A stretch of DNA of 64,000 nt from Azospirillaceae bacterium (GTDB lineage Bacteria > Pseudomonadota > Alphaproteobacteria > Azospirillales > Azospirillaceae), in the NCBI GenBank assembly GCA_028283825.1, contig JAPWJW010000001.1, positions 1,798,001 through 1,862,000 on the forward strand. The letters are read 5' to 3'. The notes under the pieces are model-generated. The model saw only the letters and a list, made by a program, of their open reading frames with translations, did no database searches and was not told where the DNA came from. The number at the start of each line of letters is the position of its first letter. Positions within the stretch are counted from its first letter, which is position 1. The translations under genes and the position numbers were made by a program. Of the stretch, positions 42,895-51,625 are shown piece by piece.

Positions 42895-44082
42895 ATGTCC
42901 CCGCGTTCCAGCCTGTCGTCGACGGCGGTGCGGCGCTGGTCGGCGGTCCACACCTGGACCAGCCTGGCCTGCACCCTGTTCCTGCTGCTGATCTGCGTGA
43001 CCGGCCTGCCCCTGGTGTTCTGGTTCGAGATCGCCGACTGGCTGACGCCGCACACCTATGCCCGGCTGCCGGCGGACACCCCGCCGGCCAGCCTGGACCG
43101 CATCACCGACCTGGCCCGGGCACGTTACCCGGGCCAGGTCGTCATGTCCGTCTTCACCGATGATGACGAACCCCAGGTCTATGTCTGGATGGCGCCCGGC
43201 TGGGACCAGGTGAACACCAACCCGAGGGTCGCCCACCTGCTGCGCTTCGACGCCCGCACGGCGGAGGTGGTGGAGGACCAGAAGCCCTTGGCCACCAAGG
43301 AGCAGACCTTCCTGGGCCTGATGCTCAGCCTGCATCGTGATCTCTTCATGGGGTTGAAGGGCGAACTGTTCATGGGCGCCATGGCCCTGCTGTTCCTGGC
43401 CGCCATCATCTCCGGCATCGTGCTCTACGGCCCCTACACCCGCAAACTGGACTTCGGCACGGTGCGCGCGGGACGCTCAACCCGCGTCCGCTGGCTGGAC
43501 CTGCACAACCTGCTGGGCGTCACCACCCTGGCCTGGGCCCTGGTGGTGGGCGCCACCGGCGTGATCAACGAACTGACCACGCCGATGTTCGCCACCTGGC
43601 AGCGAACCGACGTGCGCGCCATGGTGGTGGCCTCCCGCACGCCATCCGGCGCCGGCCAGGCGACATCGGCCCTGACCCCAACCACGGGCCTCAGCTCCAT
43701 CGACGCCGCCTACGCCACCGCCGCCCGCACCCTGCCCGACATGCGGGTGATGAGCGCCATCTACCCCGGCTCCAGCCAGGGCACGCCCGACCACTATCTG
43801 GTATGGACCAAGGGCGCGACGCCCCTGACCGCCCGGCTGTTCAGCCCGATGCTGATCGACGCCCGCACCGGCGAACTGACGACCGTGCTGTCCATGCCCT
43901 GGTACCTGCGGGCCCTGGAAATCTCCCGCCCCCTGCATTTCGGCGACTACGGCGGCCTGCCGCTGAAGGCCCTGTGGGCCCTCTTGGACCTGGTGACCAT
44001 CGCCGTGCTGGGCAGCGGGCTTTACCTGTGGCTGGCCCGCCGCCGGGGCACGCCCGCGACGGCGGCCGCCTCACCCCGCTGA
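42895..44082 (+). CDS. PepSY-associated transmembrane protein
   Basis: 395 residues with about four membrane helices: WTSLACTLFLLLICVTGLPL near the N-terminus, ELFMGAMALLFLAAIISGIVL, VTTLAWALVVGATGVI, and ALLDLVTIAVLGSGLYLWL at the end. Conserved His residues sit in VHTWTS, LSLHRDLFMG, LDLHNLLG and RPLHFGDYGG. This is the PepSY_TM family often found next to siderophore receptors. Some members reduce ferric siderophores at the inner membrane, and the conserved His pattern would suit heme binding. It starts 22 bases after the receptor, so it is in the same operon. Confidence 0.88.
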   Translation: MSPRSSLSSTAVRRWSAVHTWTSLACTLFLLLICVTGLPLVFWFEIADWLTPHTYARLPADTPPASLDRITDLARARYPGQVVMSVFTDDDEPQVYVWMAPGWDQVNTNPRVAHLLRFDARTAEVVEDQKPLATKEQTFLGLMLSLHRDLFMGLKGELFMGAMALLFLAAIISGIVLYGPYTRKLDFGTVRAGRSTRVRWLDLHNLLGVTTLAWALVVGATGVINELTTPMFATWQRTDVRAMVVASRTPSGAGQATSALTPTTGLSSIDAAYATAARTLPDMRVMSAIYPGSSQGTPDHYLVWTKGATPLTARLFSPMLIDARTGELTTVLSMPWYLRALEISRPLHFGDYGGLPLKALWALLDLVTIAVLGSGLYLWLARRRGTPATAAASPR

Positions 44083-44110
44083 TCCAGTCCCCTTGAGCCG
44101 ACACAACCGC

Positions 44111-44347
44111 TCAGGTCCGCCCCACGGCGGCGGCGCGACGGGCGCGCAACAGGCTGGCCACGATCACCACCAGCGGTGCCGCCAGGGTGACCCAGGACAA
44201 CACCCACCACACCCCGTGTTCCCCCAGCAGCGCCGACAGCAAACCGAACACCGTCAACACCCCCAGCGCCACCGGCCAGGCCCAAACCTGCCGGAACGTG
44301 CCACCGTTATGGTGACGATGCCGCCTGCGATGATGCCGTCCGCTCAT
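44111..44347 (-). CDS. Small two-helix membrane protein
   Basis: 78 residues. A His/Arg-rich N-terminus (SGRHHRRRHRHHNGG) is followed by two hydrophobic helices (WAWPVALGVLTVFGLLSALLG and VWWVLSWVTLAAPLVVIVASLL). It faces the PepSY gene tail to tail, 28 bases away. ATG 44347 has AAGGGG eight bases upstream; ATG 44353 is too close to it. The His cluster suggests metal contact but no function is known to me. Confidence 0.72.
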   Translation of the reverse strand: MSGRHHRRRHRHHNGGTFRQVWAWPVALGVLTVFGLLSALLGEHGVWWVLSWVTLAAPLVVIVASLLRARRAAAVGRT

Positions 44348-44611
44348 ACCCATATCCCCTTCAGAACCGCCCCCGGAAAACCGGCCTGATCATAAGACGA
44401 TTTTGCGAGGCATTTTCAATAAGGGCTTTTTGGGGGGGGGAAATTAGCCGCTCATCCAAATGAGTGCTCCTGCCCCCATTTTCCGAGTTTCCGGCAAATT
44501 TCATCTGTCGACACCCCTGCGGCTGTCGGTGGGGCGGATTTACATTTGTCACAACTACCAGGATGCATATGATGCCGCAAGAGCACCTGACAGCAGCACT
44601 CGCTGACGTGA

Positions 44612-45346
44612 GAGACCGTTTGGAAAAGGTTGCGGGTAGGTGTGCCATGATTCAAGCTTGGCATGTGGAGCTAGGCGAGCCGTGGGCGAATGGCCCAAAT
44701 GGAAAATAAGACGAAGCGGTATGCGTCGAACCTGAATGATAAGGAATGGTTGCTGATAGAACCGCTGCTGCCCCAGCCGAAGTCGAAAGGCTGTTCGCGC
44801 CAGATCGAATTGCGTGAATTATTGAATGCGCTGAGATATTTGGCGCGGTCGGATCATGGTTGCCGGATGCTGCCGGTTCATTTCCTCCCTTGGCAGACGG
44901 TTTATTGGTGGTTCCAGCAGTTTGGGCGTCGATTGTTATTCCAAATCACCCACGACATTGCGGTTATGATGGACCGGGAGCGTGCGGGTCGGGAAGGCAG
45001 TCCGAGTGCCGGGATGTTGGACAGTCAGTCGGTGAAGGCACCTTCAGCCAAGGAACGTGGCTTTGATGGCGGCAAGAAGGTGACTGGCCGCAAGCGCCAC
45101 ATCGCGGTTGATACCGAAGGGCGCCTGCTGATGGTCAACCTGACCCCGGCCGACATCTCCGATTCCGTTGGCGCCCAACAGATCCTGGATGGCCTGCGCA
45201 AGCGTTGGCTCTGGATGACGCGATGGCGGCGCCTCGTCCGCGATTACGAGAGCCGCATCGATGTGTCCAAGAGCATGATACAATTCGCCGTGGCCAGCCT
45301 GCTACTTAGGCGGGTTTTCCACTGAACCGAGTTTCCAAACGGACTC
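44612..45346 (+). mobile_element. IS5-family insertion sequence, internally deleted (left copy)
   Basis: The left inverted repeat begins GAGACCGTTTGGAAA at 44612; the right end, TTTCCAAACGGACTC, finishes at 45346. The two match at all but one of 15 positions. The flanking bases are TGA on the left and TAA on the right, so there is no exact target duplication, although both fit the TNA target of some IS5 subgroups. The transposase inside lacks the segment between the second Asp and the catalytic Glu, so this copy could only move in trans. Confidence 0.85.
44690..45325 (+). pseudogene. IS5-family transposase with in-frame internal deletion
   Basis: 211 residues against about 265-280 usual for the group. 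The N-terminal part is good (LNDKEWLLIEPLLPQPKS, LPWQTVYWWFQQFGRRLL). The first catalytic Asp region is present (SAGMLDSQSVK), as is the GRKRHIAVDTEGRLLMVNLTPADI strand. The text then jumps from ILDGLRKRWLWM straight to TRWRRLVRDYESRIDVSK. The missing part normally carries FADGAY (second Asp) and VVERTFGW (Glu). The protein therefore cannot be catalytically active. The same junction occurs in the right copy. Confidence 0.85.
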
Positions 45347-45383
45347 TAAGCATATTCATAACTTGATAAGAAAGTAAGCCAGC

Positions 45384-47735
45384 TTGAGCAGAGATTTCTC
45401 CTCCCTCAATGGGGCCGATTTTGAAGACCTTGTGCGCGATCTGCTAGGTGAAGAGCTTGGCATTCGGTTCGAGGCGTTTTGTGCGGGGCCAGATAGCGGG
45501 ATCGATGGGCGACATGCTCCCGCTGACGCCAATGCGCCAACTATTCTTCAGGCCAAACATATGCAGGGCTCGACTTTCTCTGCGCTGAAAACTGTAATGC
45601 GAAAGGAGCGCCCTTCTATCGATAAACTTTCGCCCTCGCGCTACTTGCTGGCAACTTCACGCCCCCTAACACCTCTAAATAAAAGTTCCCTGGCAAATGA
45701 AATTGGCCCCTCTCTTATTTCGGAGAGTGATATATACAGCCCAGATGATTTAAAGGCTTTGCTTCGCAAACATGTGCACATCGAGAAGGCTCACATCAAG
45801 CTTTGGTTATCTAGTGCAGCCATTCTAGATCAGATCGTTCGATCTGCGTCACACACCTACGCCGCCATTACAAAAGAAGAAATCGAGACAAATGTTAAAG
45901 TTTACGTCCAAAACCCTAGCTTTTCTGAAGCGTCAAGAAGGCTGGAACAGCATCATCTTCTAATTATTTCTGGTCCGCCCGGCGTGGGAAAAACAACGCT
46001 CAGCGAAATGATCGCCTATTCTTATCTTGGTCAGGGGTGGGACCTTATACCAATTCGCAGCCTCGAAGATGGTTTTGCAGCTATTCATGACAGCAAGAGA
46101 CAAGTATTTCTCTTTGATGATTTTCTTGGAAAGATTGCCCTTGATAAGCATGCGCTCGCCGCAAAAGACTCCGAACTTACACGCTTCATGAACCGTGTGC
46201 GTAGATCGCCCAACGCCCGTTTCATTCTAACAACACGAGCCTATATTCTTGAAGATGCTCGGCAACAGTCTGAGAATCTAGCCGACAAGCGGCTTGAATT
46301 TGCAAAATATATTCTCGACGTTGGAGTCTATGGGCGGCGAATTCGAGCTCGCATTCTCTATAACCATCTTGTTGTTTCAAATGTCTCCTCGCAACATCTG
46401 GAAGAACTAATTCTTAGTGGAATAATTCCGAAAATTATAGATCATAAAAATTACAATCCGCGCATCATTGAATGGATGACAGACACAATTCATATTCAAT
46501 ATGTCCGGCCAAAAGATTACGCTAACGCCTTTCTGCGCATGCTAAACAACCCATCTGAACTATGGAATCATGCTTTTAGAGCGCACATAGATGAAAAATG
46601 TCGCCATCTTCTTTATGCCATGTTCTTTTGCTCAGAATATGGAGTAGACCGCGATATTCTGCGACAAGCCTATGATAGGCTGCATGTTGTACTTTGTGAC
46701 CGGTACCGTATTTCATGCGGCCCAAAAGACTTTGAAGAATCTATAAAAACGCTAGAAGGTAGTTTCATCAACATCAGAGACAGAACAATCAGCTATATTA
46801 ATCCATCGGTACGTGATTATTTGGAAGAGTATTTGGAGGAGGAATACGACCTATTGGAAGAGTTTGCACGCGCCGCACTAAAAGCCAATTACGCGCAGTC
46901 CATCTGGAGTTTTGCCAGAAAAGATAGAGATTCGACACAGGATCTGGGGGAATTTGCGCTCATATTCCTGCCATTAGCCGAAAAATTCCCAACAATTAGC
47001 ATGTGGAGTAAAAACCCAAATCAACCTAACTCTATAATTATAACAGATATGGGGATCGTTGATCGTCTTAATCTCCTTTTAGATTGGTGGTTATCTAGCG
47101 GTGAAATTCGGTTCGCAGATCTCGCGGTCGAATTAACGGCAGCAGCTCCAGGTGGATTTGACGCCTGGCGCGATAGTGTACAAATGATCGAACTTATGCG
47201 TGAATTGTCTGACCCCGACTCCTTCAAAGAATTTCCATTTGTCGAAGCGATGATGCAACACTTGGAGGCCGGTCTCATCGACATACTACGCAGCTACGTG
47301 GGAACGGACGATCTTCAGAAAATCTCCGACGCGATTGAAAAGAATCAAAAATACATTCCCTCGAACGTCATAGAAATCATGAATAAAGCTATATTATTCG
47401 AATTCGATGAAATAGAGGAACATGTCTCAGATATGTATTCTGAATCAATGCTGAAAGATCATATGGAATATTTGTCTGTTCTGGGCCCTCGAGCAGCGAT
47501 TCCCAGGTATAAAATTGAGTGGGCAGAAAGAGCTGTTCAGCAAAGGATCATAGATATCGAGGGGGAGACGTTTGCGCCCAATGTCAATGCGATTGAGAAC
47601 AAAGAGTATGATGAATTATTCGACGACGTCGCGATTCAGAATCTCTTTGCTCCACTTTTGTCGCTGAATCGTCACGTTTCCGGCGCGCAAGAGTCCGTTT
47701 GGAAACTCGGTTCGGTGGCAAACCCGCCTAAGTAG
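45384..47735 (+). CDS. Mrr-like nuclease fused to a novel-STAND (nSTAND3-like) NTPase, candidate phage-defence protein
   Basis: 783 residues. The N-terminal restriction-endonuclease-like domain (about 5-130) starts DFSSLNGADFEDLVRDLLGEE, with GIDGRH (Asp41) and ILQAKH (Gln56-x-Lys58), the PD-(D/E)xK pattern of Mrr-type nucleases with QxK. The NTPase has Walker A GPPGVGKT (197-204), Walker B VFLFDD (241-246) and a sensor stretch RFILTTRAYIL. The remainder (about 330-780) is helical and AT-rich, with no recognised enzyme, like the sensor part of STAND proteins. The start is TTG 45384: it puts the conserved DFSSLNGADFEDL block at the N-terminus, and no ATG lies before the nuclease core. Base composition is far more AT-rich than the flanks. 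IS5-family remnants bracket it, and the last 14 codons lie inside the right IS copy, so the natural C-terminus has probably been replaced. Confidence 0.82.
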   Translation: MSRDFSSLNGADFEDLVRDLLGEELGIRFEAFCAGPDSGIDGRHAPADANAPTILQAKHMQGSTFSALKTVMRKERPSIDKLSPSRYLLATSRPLTPLNKSSLANEIGPSLISESDIYSPDDLKALLRKHVHIEKAHIKLWLSSAAILDQIVRSASHTYAAITKEEIETNVKVYVQNPSFSEASRRLEQHHLLIISGPPGVGKTTLSEMIAYSYLGQGWDLIPIRSLEDGFAAIHDSKRQVFLFDDFLGKIALDKHALAAKDSELTRFMNRVRRSPNARFILTTRAYILEDARQQSENLADKRLEFAKYILDVGVYGRRIRARILYNHLVVSNVSSQHLEELILSGIIPKIIDHKNYNPRIIEWMTDTIHIQYVRPKDYANAFLRMLNNPSELWNHAFRAHIDEKCRHLLYAMFFCSEYGVDRDILRQAYDRLHVVLCDRYRISCGPKDFEESIKTLEGSFINIRDRTISYINPSVRDYLEEYLEEEYDLLEEFARAALKANYAQSIWSFARKDRDSTQDLGEFALIFLPLAEKFPTISMWSKNPNQPNSIIITDMGIVDRLNLLLDWWLSSGEIRFADLAVELTAAAPGGFDAWRDSVQMIELMRELSDPDSFKEFPFVEAMMQHLEAGLIDILRSYVGTDDLQKISDAIEKNQKYIPSNVIEIMNKAILFEFDEIEEHVSDMYSESMLKDHMEYLSVLGPRAAIPRYKIEWAERAVQQRIIDIEGETFAPNVNAIENKEYDELFDDVAIQNLFAPLLSLNRHVSGAQESVWKLGSVANPPK

Positions 47736-48286
47736 CAGGCTAGCCATGGCGAATTGTATCATGCCCTTGGACACATCGATGCGGCTCTCGTAATCGCGGA
47801 CGAGGCGCCGCCATCGCGTCACCCAGGGCCAACGCTTGCACAGGCCATCCAGGATCTGTTGGGCGCCAACGGAATCGGAGATGTCGGCCGGGGTCAGGTT
47901 GACCATCAGCAGGCGCCCTTCGGTATCAACCGCGATGTGGTGCTTACGGCCGGTCACCTTCTTGCCGCCGTCAAAGCCGCGTTCCTTGGCTGAAGGCCCT
48001 TCACCGGCTTAATGTCCAGCCCCCCGGCACTCGGACTGCCTTCCCAACCCGCGCGTTCCCGGTCCATCATAACCGCAATGTCGTGGGTGGTTTGGAATAA
48101 TAATCGACGCCCAAACTGCCGGAACCACCAATAAACTGTCTGCCAAAAGGGGAAATGAACCGGCAACATCCGCCAACCACAGCCCGTCTGCGCCAAATAC
48201 CTCAACGCGTTCAACACTTCATGCGGGTCGAGAGGCTGGCGCGCCCTCGAATGGACTAGCGACTCTCTCTGGGCTAGCTTCCCCAA
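47691..48286 (-). mobile_element. IS5-family insertion sequence remnant (right copy, inverted)
   Basis: The right-end repeat GAGTCCGTTTGGAAA is intact at 47691. The transposase runs leftward but is broken by a frameshift near 47,955-48,000 (SAGGLDIKPVKGLQPRNAALT against the expected DSQSVKAPSAKERGFD) and has lost its N-terminus and left inverted repeat; the outer edge is therefore uncertain. It carries the same internal deletion as the left copy (LCKRWPWVTRWRRLVRDYESRIDVSKGM). It lies in opposite orientation to the left copy and ends just beside the LysR gene stop. Confidence 0.8.
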
Positions 48287-48295
48287 TAGTAGCGC

Positions 48296-49192
48296 TTATG
48301 TCAGCGGGTGCTTCCTGAACCACTCACCCAGAAACGTCAGCAGCGCCCGCACCTTCCTGGGCAGGTTGCTGCCGGGGGCGTAGGCGGCGAACAGGGGGCG
48401 GTCTTCCAGGCGGAAGTCGGTCATCACTTCCTGGATCTGGCCTTCCTCCAGGAACTGGGCGGCGACGCGGCGGGGGACGATGGCGACGCCCAGATCGTTG
48501 ACGGCGCCCACGCACAGCACGGCGTAGCTGTTGCTGGAAAAGCGGGGGCTGACCTTGACGGGGACCAGTTCGTTGTCGGCCATGAAGCGCCAGATGGGTT
48601 CCGACGTCTGCATCAGGCACTGGTGGTCCTTCAGGTCGCGCGGGTGGCGGGGGATGCCGGCCCCCTTGAGGTAGGCGGGCGAGGCCACGGTGACGTAGCT
48701 GATGTCCGCGATCTTCTTCACCTTCACGATGGAATCGCGGATGGTCTTGGTCTGGAACGCGATGTCGAAGCCGCGTTCCAGGAAGTCGTGCGTCTTGGTG
48801 GACACGCCCCCCAAGGTCAGTTGCACGTTCACCTTGGGATAACGCTTGGCGAAGTGCAGCAGGGCGGTGCTGACCTCCAGGTAGCCCACCCATTTGGGTG
48901 CGATGATGGCGATGTTGCCCTGGACGTCGACGTTGAGGTTCTTCACCCCCTCCTCCCCGCTGCGCACCTCATGCAGCACGCGCTGGCAGGTCTCATAATA
49001 TTGCTGGCCGGCCTCCGTCGTCGTCACGGCGCGGGTGGTGCGGTTCAGCAGGCGCACGCCCAGGCGCCCCTCCAGATCCGCGATGTGGCGGGAGACCAGG
49101 GCGCGGGATATGCCGATGTCGCTGCTGGCGGCCGTGAAGCTGCCGTATTGGACGACCTTGACGAAGCTTGCCATCGTGAGCAATCGGTCCAT
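48296..49192 (-). CDS. LysR-family transcriptional regulator
   Basis: 298 residues. The N-terminal winged helix is MASFVKVVQYGSFTAASSDIGISRALVSRHIADLEGRLGVRLLNRTTRAVTTTEAG. The substrate-binding domain follows (GYLEVSTALLHFAKRYPKVNVQLTLGG through GVAIVPRRVAAQFL). Effector unknown. It is read in the same direction as purU, which lies upstream of it beyond a dispersed repeat, so it may control the C1 cluster, but it could also be independent. ATG 49192 has GGGAGGG just upstream; ATG 49204 lacks spacing from its purine tract. Its 3' end abuts the right IS remnant. Confidence 0.9.
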   Translation of the reverse strand: MDRLLTMASFVKVVQYGSFTAASSDIGISRALVSRHIADLEGRLGVRLLNRTTRAVTTTEAGQQYYETCQRVLHEVRSGEEGVKNLNVDVQGNIAIIAPKWVGYLEVSTALLHFAKRYPKVNVQLTLGGVSTKTHDFLERGFDIAFQTKTIRDSIVKVKKIADISYVTVASPAYLKGAGIPRHPRDLKDHQCLMQTSEPIWRFMADNELVPVKVSPRFSSNSYAVLCVGAVNDLGVAIVPRRVAAQFLEEGQIQEVMTDFRLEDRPLFAAYAPGSNLPRKVRALLTFLGEWFRKHPLT

Positions 49193-49224
49193 GCGCCCTC
49201 CCATCCTGTTTTATTTTTAAATTC

Positions 49225-49341
49225 TTCAAACGCCGGCAGGCCCATCCGGGCCCTTGGCTTATCCTCGCGTTTCAGTCCGCTTCGCTTCCCGAAACGCTCC
49301 GGCGCCCGCGGTCGCGGGCTACGGCCCGGTGTTCCGGGCCG
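49225..49341 (-). repeat. Structured intergenic repeat, copy E2
   Basis: Reverse orientation. Stems are GGCCCGG with CCGGGCC (49323-49340), GCCCGC with GCGGGC, and GCGTTTC with GAAACGC. Only half of the terminal TTTGA hairpin remains (TTCAAACGCC). It lies between the LysR gene and purU. Confidence 0.72.
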
Positions 49342-49453
49342 CCTTCCTCCCTGCCGGCCATCCTAAGCTGAGACGGGCCGCCCGCGATACCCGCCGGCGG
49401 CCCCTCATCATACGGTCGGCGCACTATTTATCGCCGCGTGCCCAGCCCTGACC

Positions 49454-50305
49454 TCAATCGCCGAACACCACCGTCTTGCGGCCGTTCAGCAGCACGCGCT
49501 GTTCCAGGTGCAGGCGCACGGCGCGGGACAGCACGCGCTGTTCGATGTTGCGGCCCTTGCGCACCAGGTCCTCGGCGGAATCGGCGTGGGTCACGGCCTC
49601 CGCCTCCTGGTGGATGATGGGCCCCTCATCCAGGTCGGCGGTGACGTAGTGCGCCGTGGCGCCGATCATCTTCACGCCGCGCGCGTGCGCCTGGTGATAG
49701 GGCTTGGCCCCCTTGAAGCTGGGCAGGAAGCTGTGGTGGATGTTGATGCAGCGGCCGGACAGGGATGCCGCCAGATCGTCCGACAGGATCTGCATGTAGC
49801 GCGCCAGCACCACCAGGTCCGCCCCGCTGTCGGCCACCACCGCCTTGATCAGCACCTCCTGCGCCGGCTTGTCGTCCCGGGTCACGGGCAGATGGTGGAA
49901 GGGGATGCCGGCGAAGTCCGACACCTTCAGCGCCTCCGCCGGGTGGTTGGAGACGATGCCGGCCACCACCATGTTCAGCTCCCCAATGCGGGCGCGGTAC
50001 AGCAGGTCGGCCAGGCAATGGTCGAACTTGGACACCAGCAGCAGCACGCGTTGCGGCTCATCCCGCGGGCGCATGCGCCAAATCATGCCCTGGGCGCCGG
50101 CCATATCGGCGATGGCGGCGTGCAATGCTGCCGGGGGACGCGCCGTCTCAAACACCACCCGCATGAAGAACAGGCCGGTCTCCCGGTCATTGAACTGGTG
50201 GGCGTCGATGATGTTGCCGCCGTTGTGGAAGATGGCGCCGCTCACAATGGAGACCAGGCCGGGGCGGTCGGTGCAGGAAATCGTGAGGGTGTAGGCGGTG
50301 GTCAT
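49454..50305 (-). CDS. purU: Formyltetrahydrofolate deformylase
   Basis: 283 residues, the usual PurU length. An N-terminal ACT domain ([28 protein letters not shown]) is followed by a formyl-transferase-fold hydrolase. The catalytic triad pattern is [17 protein letters not shown] (Asn188, His190) and [10 protein letters not shown] (Asp). It splits 10-formyl-tetrahydrofolate into formate and tetrahydrofolate. AAGGA lies nine bases before ATG 50305. It starts 12 bases after the MetF-like gene, so the two form one operon, opposite a LigM-like O-demethylase. Here it probably disposes of one-carbon units from methoxyl groups as formate rather than mainly serving purine synthesis. Confidence 0.94.
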   Translation of the reverse strand: MTTAYTLTISCTDRPGLVSIVSGAIFHNGGNIIDAHQFNDRETGLFFMRVVFETARPPAALHAAIADMAGAQGMIWRMRPRDEPQRVLLLVSKFDHCLADLLYRARIGELNMVVAGIVSNHPAEALKVSDFAGIPFHHLPVTRDDKPAQEVLIKAVVADSGADLVVLARYMQILSDDLAASLSGRCINIHHSFLPSFKGAKPYHQAHARGVKMIGATAHYVTADLDEGPIIHQEAEAVTHADSAEDLVRKGRNIEQRVLSRAVRLHLEQRVLLNGRKTVVFGD

Positions 50306-50317
50306 GTCCGTGATCCT

Positions 50318-51184
50318 TCAGCAAGCGCGCTTGAGGCCGGCCTTGGCGGCGTAGGCCTCGATCCAGGCGGCGGTACGCTCCACCCCGCCGAAGGGGTAGA
50401 AATGCGCGTGCACCACCCCGTGCGCCGGGGTGAGCCTGGCGGACAGCGTGTCCATCAGCCGGTCCGGCCCCGCCTTGTTCAGCAGTTGGGTGAGGGAGAT
50501 GCCGTACTTGGCCAGCACCTTGGCCGAGGCGCCGACACCGCACAGCGCCGCGAAACGCAGCAGGGTCTTCACGCTGGCGGGGCCGGGAACGCCCAGGCGC
50601 ACCGGCGCCGTCACCCCGCCCCCACGCAAATCCTCCAGCCAGGTCACCACCGGGTCGGCGTCGAAGGCGAACTGGGTGGCGATCTCCGCCGCCTGGCCCT
50701 GGGCGGCCAGCACCGCCAGCTTGTCGGCCATGGCCCGGGCCAGCGCGGGTGCGGCGATCTTGGGATGCCCCTCCGGGTAGCCGGAGATGCCGACGGTGCG
50801 GATACCGTGGCCGGCCAGCAGGTCGCCACGGATGACCGACAGGGCGTCGGGGTAAGGGCCTTCGGCCACATCACAATCCCCGGCGATGACCAGCACGCGG
50901 TCCACCTGGGCGGCATCCCGCACGGCCGCCAGGAAGGCACGCAACTCATCGGCCGAGCGCACCCGGCGGGCGGCGATGTGCGGCATGGGATCATAACCCA
51001 GGCGCCGCAGGGCCACGGCCGCCGCCACCCGGCTTTCCGCCGGCTGGTCGTGCAGATAGGGGATGGAGATCACCGTGCCCCTTGGAATGGCACCGCCGGC
51101 GGCCACCAGCGCCGGGATGTCCTTCACCGTCGCCTCCAGCGAATAGCTGCACAGCAGGCCGGCCTCTATCGGTGCGTCCGTCAC
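50318..51184 (-). CDS. Methylenetetrahydrofolate reductase-like protein
   Basis: 288 residues. A TIM-barrel of the MetF family: SYSLEATVKDIPALV (with a Glu early in strand 1), VISIPYLHDQPAESRVAAAVALRRLGYDPMPHIAARRVRS (the P-HI-AR segment), RVLVIAGDCDVAEGPYPDALSVIR and VGISGYPEGHPKI. MetF interconverts 5-methyl- and 5,10-methylene-tetrahydrofolate with FAD. The version beside O-demethylase genes, as in Sphingobium lignin catabolism, would oxidise the methyl group taken from the substrate. It starts at GTG 51184 with GGGGAGGG five bases upstream. Divergent from the O-demethylase gene. Confidence 0.88.
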   Translation of the reverse strand: MTDAPIEAGLLCSYSLEATVKDIPALVAAGGAIPRGTVISIPYLHDQPAESRVAAAVALRRLGYDPMPHIAARRVRSADELRAFLAAVRDAAQVDRVLVIAGDCDVAEGPYPDALSVIRGDLLAGHGIRTVGISGYPEGHPKIAAPALARAMADKLAVLAAQGQAAEIATQFAFDADPVVTWLEDLRGGGVTAPVRLGVPGPASVKTLLRFAALCGVGASAKVLAKYGISLTQLLNKAGPDRLMDTLSARLTPAHGVVHAHFYPFGGVERTAAWIEAYAAKAGLKRAC

Positions 51185-51625
51185 TAAAACCCTCCCCAGT
51201 CGTTATCGCCGGCCATCGGGCAAGGCGTGGCCCTGCCCGGGGGTGCGGGCTCGTGCCCGCATTCGCCCCCGAAGTTCCCGTGGCCTGGTCGTTGTCGAGA
51301 GATCGTCCGCGATGGGAACGGCCCCCTTGGGATCCCCGATTGTTTACGGATCCGGTGGGCCGCCTTCGCCTCTCCGCCCTCACTGTTGCGCGGGACGGGG
51401 CGATGCATAAGCACCCAAACACGCAACAATGTGGTGCGGACCCGGCAATGATCCCGGCACCGATCCCGCCGCAAGGGCGCGGACGCGCGGGGCCGGCTTT
51501 GTCACCGATCCTGCAACACAGCTGTCGTCACCGTTCCGGCTACCGGGCGGGATGGGCCGAGGGTATTGGTTAAGGGCCATAAACAAAACCAGCTCGGCCA
51601 AGCCAGCTTTAGGGAGAGCTATTCC
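51185..51625. promoter_or_regulatory. Divergent control region between the MetF-like and O-demethylase genes
   Basis: A 441-base region with no gene. It must hold promoters in both directions. TGTTGCG at 51384-51390 and CGCAACA at 51422-51428 form an inverted pair 31 bases apart, which could be two half-sites of a dimeric regulator such as the nearby LysR protein. No sharper operator is visible. Confidence 0.4.

Noticed and set aside
40386-44082. Antisense and alternate frames opposite the receptor and PepSY genes
   Set aside because: Long only because of high GC content; the plus-strand frames carry complete domain patterns.
44612-48286. Intact composite transposon
   Set aside because: Both transposases are inactive, the right copy has lost its outer end, and no matching target duplication is visible (TGA on the left; the right outer edge is unclear).
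49254-49451. Small plus-strand reading frame between the LysR gene and purU
   Set aside because: It is translated from dispersed repeat copy E2; arginine/proline-rich, with no ribosome binding site.
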